A program made the position numbers and the translations under genes. Shown one piece after another: positions 1 to 9,100 of a DNA stretch of 64,000 bases. The stretch lies in the NCBI GenBank assembly GCA_021568835.1, contig JAKGSH010000010.1, positions 4,898,001-4,962,000 of the forward strand. Direction: 5' to 3'. The first letter of the stretch is position 1. The number at the start of each line of letters is the position of its first letter. The stretch comes from Streptomyces sp. Tue 6430 (GTDB taxonomy: Bacteria; Actinomycetota; Actinomycetes; Streptomycetales; Streptomycetaceae). Below the pieces are notes generated by a model. It had not been told where the DNA came from and did no database searches. It saw nothing but the letters and a program-made list of their open reading frames with translations.

Positions 1-58
1 CAGTACTGAGGGCGTGGTCGGAAGGCCGAAGGGCCGAACTCCCGTTAGCAGGAATGAT

Positions 59-70
59 GGAAATATTTCC
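59..70. repeat. 12-bp perfect palindrome upstream of the mycosin gene
   Basis: GGAAATATTTCC is a perfect inverted repeat in an otherwise GC-rich leader about 130 bases before the mycosin start. It could be an operator, but nothing else supports that. The rest of positions 1-199 holds no gene I can support. Confidence 0.3.
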
Positions 71-199
71 GGTGGTCCGGGCGGGACCCGTGGTGCCGCA
101 CGCAATCAGCGTTCAGGTGAGAAACGTTCGCGCCGGGATGAGCGGCGCGATGACGCGTCGTCGACCGACTGACCGAGAAGAGCGAGGACAGGCAGAGGC

Positions 200-1474
200 A
201 TGGTGGCAGGGATCAGCCAGCGCGGCGGGCGAAGTGCGTCCTCCGTGTGGCGAAACGGGAGACGGGTGTCCGCCGTCTGTTCAGCGCTCGGTGCCTTGGT
301 AGTCCTCTCGGCAGGCCTGTCTCCGAGTGCATCAGCCGCCGACGTCCAGTCGCAGCAGTGGTACCTGCCGGCGATGAAGGCTGATGAGATGTGGAAAGTC
401 AGTACGGGCAGGGGCGTCAAAGTCGCTGTGATTGACTCGGGTGTTAATCCTGACACTTCTTCCCTAAAGGGTCAGGTGCTCGTAGATAGAGTAAACACAG
501 CTGCCGCATATCACGCTACAAAGGACTATCACGGTCACGGGACGAGCATGGCTGAACTGATTGCTGGCACCGGCTCCGGTGGTGGCTTGAAGGGCCTTGC
601 CCCTGGCGCGAAGATCATTCCCTATCGGATTGCATTCCCTGATCTAAAGGACGAGGCCGAGAGCAAGAAGGCGCCGAACTCGGCACAGGCGATTAGGGCT
701 GCCGCAGACAGCGATGCGAAAATCATCAGTATGTCCTTCGGTGCTCCTACTGATTACCCGGAGGAGGCGGCAGCGATTAAGTATGCCCAGTCCAAGGGGA
801 AGCTGATGTTCGCTGGCGTGGGCAACGATGCGGAGAAGAAGAACCTCATCGGTTACCCGGCTGCATATCCGTACGTCGTCGGAGTAGCAGCTTCGGACGA
901 GAAGGGAACTGTCGGAAAGTTCTCAGAGTACGGCAACTACGTTGACCTGGCCTCACCTGGGCTCAACGTACCCACATGGTGCGACAAGACGTTCCGCTCA
1001 TATTGCACAGGTAAGGGCACAAGCCAAGCCACCGCCATCGCCTCCGCCTCCGCCGCCCTGATCTGGTCCGCCCACCCCGACTGGACGGCGAACCAGGTCC
1101 TCGCCAGCCTGATCGACACTGCTGGCCGTGACTGGGCGAAGAACGATCCGAGCACATACCTCGGTTACGGACTGATCCGCCCCCGCAAGGTGCTGGAGAA
1201 CAGCAACTTCGATCCCGGCGCGGCCGACACCGACCCCCTCGCCAAGGAAAACACGGTGGGCGTCACAGGCGACGACACCTCGTCTTCCCCTTCCGCATCA
1301 ACCTCGTCACAGCCCTCGAAAAACCCTTCAGGCGGCCAGACTTCGGCGGCAGGATCGAACTCGGACTCCTCCGACGACAACACCACGATGTGGGTCACCC
1401 TCGGGGCCGCGGCGGCCGTGTTGGTGATCGGCGCCGGCGCCTTCGCGGTGGTGCGTTCACGGCGGAGCGCATAA
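200..1474 (+). CDS. mycP: Type VII secretion-associated serine protease, mycosin (S8 subtilisin family)
   Basis: Membrane-anchored subtilisin-like protease of ESX/type VII secretion loci; mycosins act on the outer face of the membrane, stabilise the secretion complex and process some substrates. The 424-residue product has an N-terminal signal/hydrophobic segment (about residues 23-46), then an S8 domain with the triad visible as Asp79 (VAVIDSG), His113 (HGHGTS) and Ser275 (GTSQATA), a Ser/Thr-rich linker and a C-terminal membrane helix (about 396-418) ending in RSRRSA. This is the full mycosin architecture. Start ATG 200 follows a GAGGCAG-like ribosome site. Two WXG100 genes follow on the same strand. 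Odd: the catalytic core (about 380-1010) is much poorer in GC than the rest of the gene; for example 481-540 is 30/60 G+C against 44/60 at 1021-1080. Confidence 0.92.
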   Translation: MVAGISQRGGRSASSVWRNGRRVSAVCSALGALVVLSAGLSPSASAADVQSQQWYLPAMKADEMWKVSTGRGVKVAVIDSGVNPDTSSLKGQVLVDRVNTAAAYHATKDYHGHGTSMAELIAGTGSGGGLKGLAPGAKIIPYRIAFPDLKDEAESKKAPNSAQAIRAAADSDAKIISMSFGAPTDYPEEAAAIKYAQSKGKLMFAGVGNDAEKKNLIGYPAAYPYVVGVAASDEKGTVGKFSEYGNYVDLASPGLNVPTWCDKTFRSYCTGKGTSQATAIASASAALIWSAHPDWTANQVLASLIDTAGRDWAKNDPSTYLGYGLIRPRKVLENSNFDPGAADTDPLAKENTVGVTGDDTSSSPSASTSSQPSKNPSGGQTSAAGSNSDSSDDNTTMWVTLGAAAAVLVIGAGAFAVVRSRRSA

Positions 1475-1567
1475 CGGGCGACGTACCACGACCAGCCACA
1501 CACAACCGTTCTGGTGCGGTGACGCACGCAGAAACGAACCACAGCTCATACGAAAAGGGGTGCCGAA

Positions 1568-1906
1568 ATGGTCGACCGCAAGCTTAATGACGGCGACGTA
1601 CAGAAGCTCCAGACGGAAGTCATCGACCGGTACGACAACATCCGGGGCTCGCTGGCGAAGCTGCAGGGCACGATCGACATGATCGAGAAGGCCTGGACGG
1701 GTCAGGGCGCCAACGCGTTCAACACCAAGCAGACCGAGATCAACGGCCACATGGTCGCGATCGGCAAGATGCTCGACGACTTCCTCGAGGGCATCCACAT
1801 GAACAAGACCGACAAGCGCAACCTCGAGGACCAGATCGAGGCCGACCTCAAGCAGATCTCGGTCGATGACCTGGGCGGGAAGACGTCGGCGCTGAACAGC
1901 TACTGA
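1568..1906 (+). CDS. esxB: WXG100-family ESX secretion protein (first of pair)
   Basis: Small helical-hairpin protein of the WXG100 family, expected to be exported by the ESX system as a heterodimer with the neighbouring product. It has 112 residues, all helical-looking and without signal peptide, with the turn motif W-T-G (in KAWTGQGANAF) near residue 43, where WXG100 proteins have it. The C-terminal arm is longer than in the classic 100-residue members. ATG 1568 is preceded by AAAGGGGTG. It lies about 80 bases before the second WXG100 gene, probably one transcript. In S. coelicolor the pair is named esxB-esxA in this order; I apply the symbol by gene order only. Confidence 0.88.
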   Translation: MVDRKLNDGDVQKLQTEVIDRYDNIRGSLAKLQGTIDMIEKAWTGQGANAFNTKQTEINGHMVAIGKMLDDFLEGIHMNKTDKRNLEDQIEADLKQISVDDLGGKTSALNSY

Positions 1907-1984
1907 CGGGTCGATGGCGGTACTGAGCCACACCGTTGTCCGGGCTGAGCAGTCCGGCGGGAACCTTCAAGGAAACGAGGAAAC

Positions 1985-2287
1985 ATGACCGGAGCCCACT
2001 ACGACGACCTTGCCGTCACGTACGGCACCATGGACGCGCTCGCCACCGAGCTCGGCAACCAGGCCAAGAAGCTCGAGGAGGACCTCGAAGCCCTGAGGCA
2101 GGCCGTGCTCAACGTGTCCTCGGGCTGGGGCGGCGAGGCGTTCCAGACGTTCCAGGGCAAGAGCGAGGAGTGGAACAAGCACGCGCGGGGCATCCACACG
2201 GCGCTGGTCCAGATCTCGCAGAAGGTCCACACCGCTGGCGGCGACTACCGCGGCGGCGACCTGAAGGGCGCGAGCTACTTCCAGTAG
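1985..2287 (+). CDS. esxA: WXG100-family ESX secretion protein (second of pair)
   Basis: Second WXG100 helical-hairpin protein, 100 residues, with the W-G-G turn (SSGWGGEAFQTF) near residue 48 and a conserved-looking second helix (GKSEEWNKHARGIHTAL). There is no signal peptide, as expected for a type VII substrate. ATG 1985 follows GAGGAAAC. It is the likely dimer partner of the preceding product. A strong hairpin follows the stop, so this two-gene unit ends here. The esxA symbol is by order and analogy to the S. coelicolor esxBA pair. Confidence 0.88.
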   Translation: MTGAHYDDLAVTYGTMDALATELGNQAKKLEEDLEALRQAVLNVSSGWGGEAFQTFQGKSEEWNKHARGIHTALVQISQKVHTAGGDYRGGDLKGASYFQ

Positions 2288-2305
2288 GAGAACGCGTAGA
2301 CACGA

Positions 2306-2344
2306 CACCAGGGTGGGCACGCACGGGAGGTGCCCACCCTGGTG
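2306..2344. terminator. Bidirectional hairpin between convergent esxA and the lipoprotein gene
   Basis: A perfect 15-bp inverted repeat: CACCAGGGTGGGCAC at 2306-2320 pairs with 2330-2344 around a 9-base loop. It sits between the + strand WXG100 pair and the end of the - strand lipoprotein gene, and can stop transcription from both sides. There is no T-run, as is common in Streptomyces terminators. Confidence 0.75.
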
Positions 2345-2413
2345 CTGTATCGCGTCACTTCAGGCCGACTTACGCTCCGGCCGCGCATTGTGGCGAGAGC
2401 CAGGGTAAAGCGA

Positions 2414-2983
2414 TCAGCCGCACTCACCGGAGTCTTCGAGCGCTTTCGTGTAGGCCGTGATCAGTTTCTTCATCGCGCCGGAGTCGGATCGGTCGGGGGT
2501 GAACACCTGGATCACGGCGTAAAGGTCCTGACCGGAATGCTCCGAGGACTTGCACGACGTCGCGGTCTTTCCCACGGCACCCGTACCCGAGTAGAGATAG
2601 CGATTGTCGTCGGTCACTTGGCCGTCGTCCATCTTGTCGTACGCGGCGGCGACAGTGGACACGCTCTCCCCGTTGCTCCACCACGTCCGGGTCTGCCGAA
2701 CCGAGACGTCACCATCGACGACGAGGTCACAGCGTTTCGTCCCCCCGTTGGGAGACGAAGGCTTCACGGAGATGGAATCACCTCCCGGAAGGAAAGCGTC
2801 GAGCAGTTCGGGGTCCATTGAAATGCCGCAGAGGGCGCTGGGCATCGTGTACTTTCTTTCCTCTTCTCCGCTCCCCCCTCCGCCTGAGCATGCAGAAACT
2901 GTCAGTGCCCCAGCAAGCGCCACGATGACAGAAGCCGATGCTCGGGCGATTCGTGCTGGATGGTTCGGTCGCAATCGGAACAA
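2414..2983 (-). CDS. Predicted lipoprotein, last gene of the ESX-linked leftward run
   Basis: 189-residue product with a type II signal peptide: positive N-terminus, hydrophobic stretch (about residues 15-30) and lipobox LTVSAC, followed by a Gly/Ser-rich linker. The predicted mature domain (about 155 residues) contains three further cysteines plus one near the C-terminus (LCGIS, KRCDL, TSCKS, SGECG), which could form two disulfides. It should be anchored to the outer face of the membrane. I do not recognise the family. It follows the 761-residue protein by 21 bases, so they are probably co-transcribed. A lipoprotein directly behind a possible secreted effector would suit an immunity or partner role, but that is inference. 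Confidence 0.75.
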   Translation of the reverse strand: MFRLRPNHPARIARASASVIVALAGALTVSACSGGGGSGEEERKYTMPSALCGISMDPELLDAFLPGGDSISVKPSSPNGGTKRCDLVVDGDVSVRQTRTWWSNGESVSTVAAAYDKMDDGQVTDDNRYLYSGTGAVGKTATSCKSSEHSGQDLYAVIQVFTPDRSDSGAMKKLITAYTKALEDSGECG

Positions 2984-3004
2984 GAAGAGTCCCTCTCACA
3001 TGGG

Positions 3005-5290
3005 TCAGATGTCGGTCTTGAGATGCGGTGCCATGTACTCGGTGTTCGTCCCTGCGTCCCGGAAGCCCTGCTGCGTCGCTGCACGCGCCTTTTCGTCGAT
3101 GCTGTCGTCCAGCAGGTCGGTGCGACTGTGAGCCTTGGCCGCGAGTTCGGCAGCATGCTCGGTGTACGCCGCGTTCGTTTCGAGGCCGCTCTCCCACTTC
3201 TCACCCATGACGGCTCCGGCGTCATCCTGCGCATGGCCCTTCGCGTTCTGGAACAGCTCCTCGAGGATCATGCTGCTGACCGTACTGGCCACGCCGCCGG
3301 CCACCGCGCCGCCGACCGGACTCGCGATGAACGTGACTCCGACGCCGATACCCGTTCCGACACCGCCCGAGACAGCGTTCTTCCACTGCGAGACGGACTC
3401 GTCGTAGGCGTCGTCGGATTCCTTGGCGGGGCCGGCGACCGCCTCCTGACGTCCGATGGCGAGGGTGCCCGAGATTTCGCCCGAACCGTGAGCAAGTTGC
3501 TCGACGGTGAAATGTGTGTCCTGGGAGTACCGGTCGCCCGCTGCCAGATCCGGGTTCATGTGGTAATCCATCAGGTTTGCCATGTAGGCCTTGTTCCCTA
3601 CCTCTACGGCCGCATAGCCCTCGGGGTTCTGCCCCACGGAGACAAGGAGCGCCGTCACGTCCCGGTGGTTGAGCGAGGCGGCGGCTCCGGCCACGGGGAA
3701 CAGCTTGTTCGTGTCTTCATCGGCGTCGTCCGTCATTGCCCGATTGATGTCCGGGAGATACTCCGACGTGATCTGACCGATGCTGTCGGACATGTAGCTG
3801 TGATCGGTGAGGCGTCCGGTTTTCTCCGAGACGGAAGCCACGATGTTCTCGAACAGCTTCGCCTGCCCCGCATTATGAGCAGGCGTGTCCACCGTAGGCA
3901 TCTCTCCGGCCGGATGCCCCGTGGTGGCCGCCTCCAGTGCCGCGGCCAGGTAGTTCCGTCCGGCGATGCTGTCCTCGCCCTTGTCGTCCTGGTCCTGGGG
4001 CCAGTCCCGCTCCTCGAAGAGGTAGTCGAAGTTGCTCAGGGTCCGCCGGCCCTGCTTGCCGTCGCCGTCGGTGTCGTGGGTGAAGTCGTGGTCCTCGTCC
4101 TTGGTGACGAAGGTGTCGTTGAAGAACTCCGTGGCCGCGTCGGGACTGTTGGAGAGGGCCTTGAGGTAGCCCGTCATCGGGTCCCAGCCGGAGTCGGTGC
4201 CCGTGCGGTTGAGCAAGGGGTCGCCGCCGGTGTGGCCCCAGGCGCCGTGACGGCCGTTGCCCGTGAACTTCTTCTCCGTCTCGATCAGCTTGTCGCCGTA
4301 GTCGACGAGGAACCGGTCGTCGTAGTCGCCCCACCGCATGAGGTTGGACATGACCTGGCCGCCGAGCGGGAAGCCGCCGCTGCGGCCGACCGGCTTGTCG
4401 ACGAGGTCGACCATGTTCGACTTCCACGTCGTCATGGCGGCGTTGTCGCTCTGCGTGGCCGTGGCGAGCGTGAGGCTCAGGTTCTTCTGGAGGTCGTCGT
4501 ACTGGTCGACTCGCGCCTGCCCGACCTTCCAGGCGCTGTGCGGGTCGTTGAGGCCGGTCCAGAAGTCCAGGGTCCCCCGCGCACCCAGGCGGTCGGCGAA
4601 GCGTTCCGCGAACAGTTCGTCGCCGGCGTGGTCCTTGAGCCCCTTGTTGAGCCTGTCGAACTCCTCGGGCGACAGGTCCTCGGGCTTCTGCTTCGCCAGG
4701 TCCGCCAGTTCCTCGGCATCCTTGAGCGCCTTGGCCGCGGAGTCCCGGTCGGAGTAGTCGACGTCCGAGAAGCCCAGCTTGCTCCGGTCGGCGATGGCCG
4801 TCAGGACGCTGCCGGCCGTGGTGTCGCTCTCGGTGGCCTTGTTCAGGATTCCCTGGATCTCGTCGCGCAGCGCGGTGATGTCGCCCTTGTTGTCCCGGTC
4901 CTCCTGGGAACGGCCCTCCGGCGGGACGTTCGTGGTGACCGTGAAGCCGCCCTCGTGGCCGATCACCGTGAGGTTCTTCCGCCGGCCTCGTTCGATGGCG
5001 TCGGTCAGCTGCCCCTTGTAGAGCTTCAGCTCGTCCCGGGTGTCCGTGAGGATCTTGTGGATGGACGAGGCCTGGCTGTGCGCGTCGGCGAACTCACCGG
5101 CGGTCTTGCCGATGAACTCCCTGGACACGGTGGCGTTGTACCCCGCCCAGTTGGCCTTGTTCGCGGCGGCGTGCAGGCCCTTCTCGGCGGATTCCATCAG
5201 CGTTTCCAGGTCGCCGACCATCGTCGACCAGTCGTCGACGGCGTCGTCGAGCAGAGTGAAGTCGGCCTTGCGCAGGGCGTCGAGGTCCAT
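3005..5290 (-). CDS. Large WXG100-like (LXG-type) protein, candidate type VII substrate
   Basis: 761 residues with no signal peptide. The first ~100 residues are helical with a W-A-G turn (ANKANWAGYNAT, near residue 48), as in WXG100/LXG export domains. The middle (about 110-560) is charged and carries a calcium-loop-like DTDGDG stretch. Around residues 640-670 there is a Gly/Ala-rich hydrophobic segment (GVGTGIGVGVTF, then SPVGGAVAGGVAS), like glycine-zipper membrane-inserting segments. The end is helical again. It may belong to a Streptomyces hypothetical family such as DUF6571, but I am not certain. Its ATG shares one base with the stop of the upstream gene (TGATG), so translation is coupled. 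The position in the eccC run favours a secreted substrate; activity is unknown. Confidence 0.8.
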   Translation of the reverse strand: MDLDALRKADFTLLDDAVDDWSTMVGDLETLMESAEKGLHAAANKANWAGYNATVSREFIGKTAGEFADAHSQASSIHKILTDTRDELKLYKGQLTDAIERGRRKNLTVIGHEGGFTVTTNVPPEGRSQEDRDNKGDITALRDEIQGILNKATESDTTAGSVLTAIADRSKLGFSDVDYSDRDSAAKALKDAEELADLAKQKPEDLSPEEFDRLNKGLKDHAGDELFAERFADRLGARGTLDFWTGLNDPHSAWKVGQARVDQYDDLQKNLSLTLATATQSDNAAMTTWKSNMVDLVDKPVGRSGGFPLGGQVMSNLMRWGDYDDRFLVDYGDKLIETEKKFTGNGRHGAWGHTGGDPLLNRTGTDSGWDPMTGYLKALSNSPDAATEFFNDTFVTKDEDHDFTHDTDGDGKQGRRTLSNFDYLFEERDWPQDQDDKGEDSIAGRNYLAAALEAATTGHPAGEMPTVDTPAHNAGQAKLFENIVASVSEKTGRLTDHSYMSDSIGQITSEYLPDINRAMTDDADEDTNKLFPVAGAAASLNHRDVTALLVSVGQNPEGYAAVEVGNKAYMANLMDYHMNPDLAAGDRYSQDTHFTVEQLAHGSGEISGTLAIGRQEAVAGPAKESDDAYDESVSQWKNAVSGGVGTGIGVGVTFIASPVGGAVAGGVASTVSSMILEELFQNAKGHAQDDAGAVMGEKWESGLETNAAYTEHAAELAAKAHSRTDLLDDSIDEKARAATQQGFRDAGTNTEYMAPHLKTDI

Positions 5291-5811
5291 CAGTCCTTCT
5301 TGCCCTTCTTGTCGTCCTTCTCGCCGTACACCGGGTTCGGCTCGCCCGGTTCACCGACGCGTTCGTCGAACCCCGCGTCCAACAGGTCGATGCTGCTCAT
5401 CTGGCGGCGGATGTAGTGGTCGTCCTCGGCGTGCAGCTTCTTCGTGAAGGACATGTGGTTCGAGATGTGCGCGCACGCGTCCCGGAGGGAGCCCAGCTGC
5501 TCGTCCCAGCGGAGCGCGACGTGCTGGAGCGCGCCCCCCAGGACGAACCCGTCACCGGTGAGCCTGGCGGCGGCGCTCTCGCTGGTGGGAACCGCTCGAC
5601 GTCCCTTGTCCCAGAGGTCGTTGTACAGACCGAACGCATGGCTGCCGATGTTCGCCAGGTCGGTCTGGCCCGCCCTCAGCTCGCCGTACTGACCGGGATC
5701 CGGCGCGGGGCGCACCGGGCCGCTGCCGGGGTCCAGCTGGTTCAGCTGCATGTGGGGTGTGCCGCCCGCGGCAGCCTCCGCCTTCAGCTGTTCCCATTCT
5801 TCCCACGCCAT
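5290..5811 (-). CDS. ESX-linked helical protein, possible partner/chaperone of the 761-residue protein
   Basis: 173 residues, no signal peptide or membrane span. An acidic/Pro-rich N-terminus precedes a helical domain (about residues 45-140) of the size of a WXG100 hairpin (GSHAFGLYNDLW; ALRWDEQLGSL), and a Lys/Asp-rich tail ends in KKDDKKGKKD. No clear WXG motif is seen. Its stop overlaps the start of the large protein by one base, so the two are made together. In other LXG systems small helical proteins encoded just upstream bind the N-terminal domain of the effector; that role is inferred here from order and size only. Confidence 0.75.
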   Translation of the reverse strand: MAWEEWEQLKAEAAAGGTPHMQLNQLDPGSGPVRPAPDPGQYGELRAGQTDLANIGSHAFGLYNDLWDKGRRAVPTSESAAARLTGDGFVLGGALQHVALRWDEQLGSLRDACAHISNHMSFTKKLHAEDDHYIRRQMSSIDLLDAGFDERVGEPGEPNPVYGEKDDKKGKKD

Positions 5812-5880
5812 GCGTGAACACCTTCCATGGTGGTGAGTCCTGATGCAGTGCGGGTGGCCCGTGGTCGCGCCTGCCCGGTC

Positions 5881-6138
5881 TCACATCTCAGCGGCCAGCG
5901 AGAACGTCCAGATGGCCAGGCCCACCATCAACGCCGCGCACAGGAAGGCCGCGACCCGCTGCGACCGGTAGGCCGAGTCCGACGGCTCGTTCGCCGCCGG
6001 ATCCCGGAACCGCCTCGCCTGGAAACGCCACCACAGCGCCCGCTGGTCGGCCGAGCCGAGCCCGACCATCACCACGGCCAACAGGAGCATGAAAATCCCC
6101 ACACCGACCATCAGTACGTCCCTCCCGATGCCCGACAC
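5881..6138 (-). CDS. Small two-span membrane protein of the ESX locus
   Basis: 85 residues with two hydrophobic helices (about 9-26, VGVGIFMLLLAVVMVG, and 63-81, AAFLCAALMVGLAIW) separated by a basic loop (WWRFQARRFRDP). An in-frame ATG nine codons further in (6111) is an alternative start. It lies between eccC (50 bases upstream) and the helical protein gene (about 70 bases downstream) on the same strand, and is likely part of that transcript. No family recognised; an accessory of the membrane complex is possible. Confidence 0.65.
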   Translation of the reverse strand: MSGIGRDVLMVGVGIFMLLLAVVMVGLGSADQRALWWRFQARRFRDPAANEPSDSAYRSQRVAAFLCAALMVGLAIWTFSLAAEM

Positions 6139-6188
6139 GACACCCCGGTCGTGTCCGGTACGTCAACTCGGCTCTCCGGCGAGGCACT

Positions 6189-9100
6189 TCATTCGGCCGC
6201 GTCCGGCACCAACCCCACCTGAACCAACGGCTTCCCCGCCGCCGGGACACGAAGATTCCCCGGCCCGCGGGCATCGGACGCGGGCGTACCCCGCCGAGGA
6301 GGTCGCCCTCTCCGGGGTCGCCGGCCAGCACCACGCCCTGGGCGCCGAGTTCCTTGATGCGCTGCATGAACGCCTCGTACGAGGCACGGCCGGCGCCGGC
6401 CGTCGAGCGGGCGACGATGAAGCGGACGCCGACGTCCCGGGCGAAGGGGAGCAGCTCCGTCAGCCCCGCCAGCGGGTTGCCGCTGGACGTGGCGACGAGG
6501 TCGTAGTCGTCGATGACGACGAACACGGTCGGCCCGCGCCACCAGCTGCGGTCCCGCAGCTGCTGCGCCGTCACGTCCGCCGTCGGGGAGCGACGCTTCA
6601 TCAGGTCGGCCAGCGCGGACATGTGGTGGTCCATCGCGTTGGACATGGGGATGTACTCGGCCAGGTGCGAGGCCGGCGTCGCGTCCAGCAGGGAGCGCCG
6701 GTTGTCGACCACGAAGAACTTGCACGCGTCGCCCGCGTACCGCTCCGAGAGCTGCTTGATCAGCAGGCGCAGCAGGTTCGACTTGCCCGACTCGCTCTCG
6801 CCGAAGACGAGGAAGAAGGGGTCCTGGTCGAAGTCGAGGTACACCGGTTCGAGGTTGTCCTCGTCGAGGGCGAAGGCGACTCCGCGCCGCGGGAACCGGT
6901 CGCCCGCGGGCAGCTGCCCGGCCGGGAACTCGCGCGGCAGGAGCCGTACGTCGGGAGCGCCGGGGGCCTCCCAGTGGCGGGAGACCTCGGCGGACAGCGC
7001 CTGGGTCGCGTCGGCGAGGTCGGTGTCGGAGGCGAGGCCGTCGATGCGCGGCACCGCCGCCATGAAGTGCAGCTTCTGCGGGGACAGACCCCGGCCGGGA
7101 ACGCCCGTCGGGACGTTCGCGGCGGCCTTGCGGTCGATCTCGGAGTCCATCGTGTCGCCGAGCCGCAGCTCCAGGCGGTTCATCAGGTGGTCCTTGAGGG
7201 CGGCCCTGACCTCCATCGAACGGGAGGCCGTCAGGATCAGGTGGATGCCGTAGCCGAGGCCGCGGCCCGCGATCTCGTGGATGATCTGGTCGAGCGCCTC
7301 GTAGTCCGAGCGGAAGTTGCCCCAGCCGTCGATGACGAGGAAGACGTCGCCCCACGGCTGGTCGGTGACCGAGATCTCGCCCCGGGCCCGCCGGTTGCGG
7401 AAGTCGGCGATCGAGGGGATGCCCGCGGAGCGGAAGTACTCCTCGCGGCGGACCAGCACGCCGTACACCTCGGCCACCGTGCGCCGTACCCGCTCCGGGT
7501 CCAGCCGCGAGGCGACCCCGCCGACGTGCGGCAGCCCGGCCAGCGAGGCCATGCCGCCACCGCCGAAGTCGAGGCCGTAGAACTGGACCTCGTGCGGCGT
7601 GTGGGTGAGGGCGAAGGAACAGATCAGCGAGCGCAGCAGCGTCGACTTGCCGGACTGCGGGCCGCCGAGGATCTGCATGTGGCCCGCGGCGCCGGAGAAG
7701 TCCACCCACAGGGCGTCACGCCGCTGCTCGAACGGCTTGTCCACCAGGCCGACCGGCACGACCAGGCGGCCCGCGCCCTCGTAGCCGGGCTGGGTGAGCC
7801 CGCGGCCCGGCACGTCCGTGAGACCCGGCAGCAGCGCGTCGAGCGAGGGCGGGCTGTCCAGGGGCGGCAGCCACACCTGGTGGGCCGCCGGGCCCTGCGC
7901 CTCCAGGCGGCGCACGATGACGTCGAGGACGGTGTCGGCGAGGGCGTCGTCGACCTCGGGATCGTCCCCCGAGGGGCGCTGCTGGGGCACGGGCGCGTAC
8001 CGCACCGCCACCTCGGCCGCCGTGAACAGCACCGGCCGCCGGTCCACCGGCAGCTGACCGCCGCCGAGCGCCGCCCGCTGTGGGCCGGAGCGGTAGACGC
8101 CGGAGACGTACGCCGCCTTGAACCGCAGCATTTCGTCCGTGCCGAACTTCAGGAAACCGGAACCCGGCACGTTGGGCAGCGAGTACGCGTCGGGCACGCC
8201 CAGCGCCGCCCTCGACTCGGCCGCCGAGAAGGTGCGCAGACCGATGCGGTACGACAGGTACGTCTCCAGGCCGCGCAGCCGGCCCTCCTCCAGGCGCTGC
8301 GAGGCCAGCAGCAGGTGCACGCCGAGCGACCGGCCGATGCGGCCGATCTGCACGAACATCTCGATGAAATCCGGCTTGGCGGTGAGCAGTTCGCTGAACT
8401 CGTCGATCACCAGGACGAGGGAGGGGATCGGCTGGAGCGGGGCGCCGGCCGCGCGCGCCTTCTCGTAGTCGTGGATGTTGGCGTAGTTGCCCGCGTCGCG
8501 CAGCATCTCCTGGCGGCGGTTCAGTTCGCCGCGGATGGAGTCGCCCATGCGGTCGACCAGCGTCAGGTCGTCCGCCAGGTTGGTGATCACGGCCGCGACG
8601 TGCGGCATCTGCGCCATGCCCGCGAAGGTCGCACCGCCCTTGAAGTCGGCGAGGACGAAGTTCAGGGTCTCCGAGGAGTGGGTGACGGCCAGGCCCAGCA
8701 CCAGGGTGCGCAGCAGTTCGGACTTGCCGGAACCGGTGGCGCCGACGCACAGACCGTGCGGACCCATGCCCTCCTGCGCCGCCTCCTTGAGGTCCAGCAT
8801 CACCGGACGCCCGTCCTCGCCGACACCGATCGGCACCCGCAGCCGCTCGGCCAGCGAACGCGGCCGCCAGGTGCGCTTGGGGTCCACGGACGCCGCGTCA
8901 CCGAGGTTCAGCAGGTCGGTGAACTCCAGGTTGGCCAGCAGCGGTTCGTCGTCGTCGCCGCCGGAGGCCATCCGCAGCGGCGCCAGCTGCCGGGCGAGCA
9001 CCTCGGCGGACTCGTACGACAGCGCGTCGGGCGTTCCCTCGTAGACGGTCCCGTGCCCCGACTCCAGGTGCAGCACCCCGGGTTCCACGACGATGGACAA

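Noticed and set aside
2960..5416. 818-codon open frame on + opposite the 761-residue ESX protein
   Set aside because: Val/Arg-rich shadow with no ribosome site or domains. The minus strand shows WXG-like and coupled-gene features.
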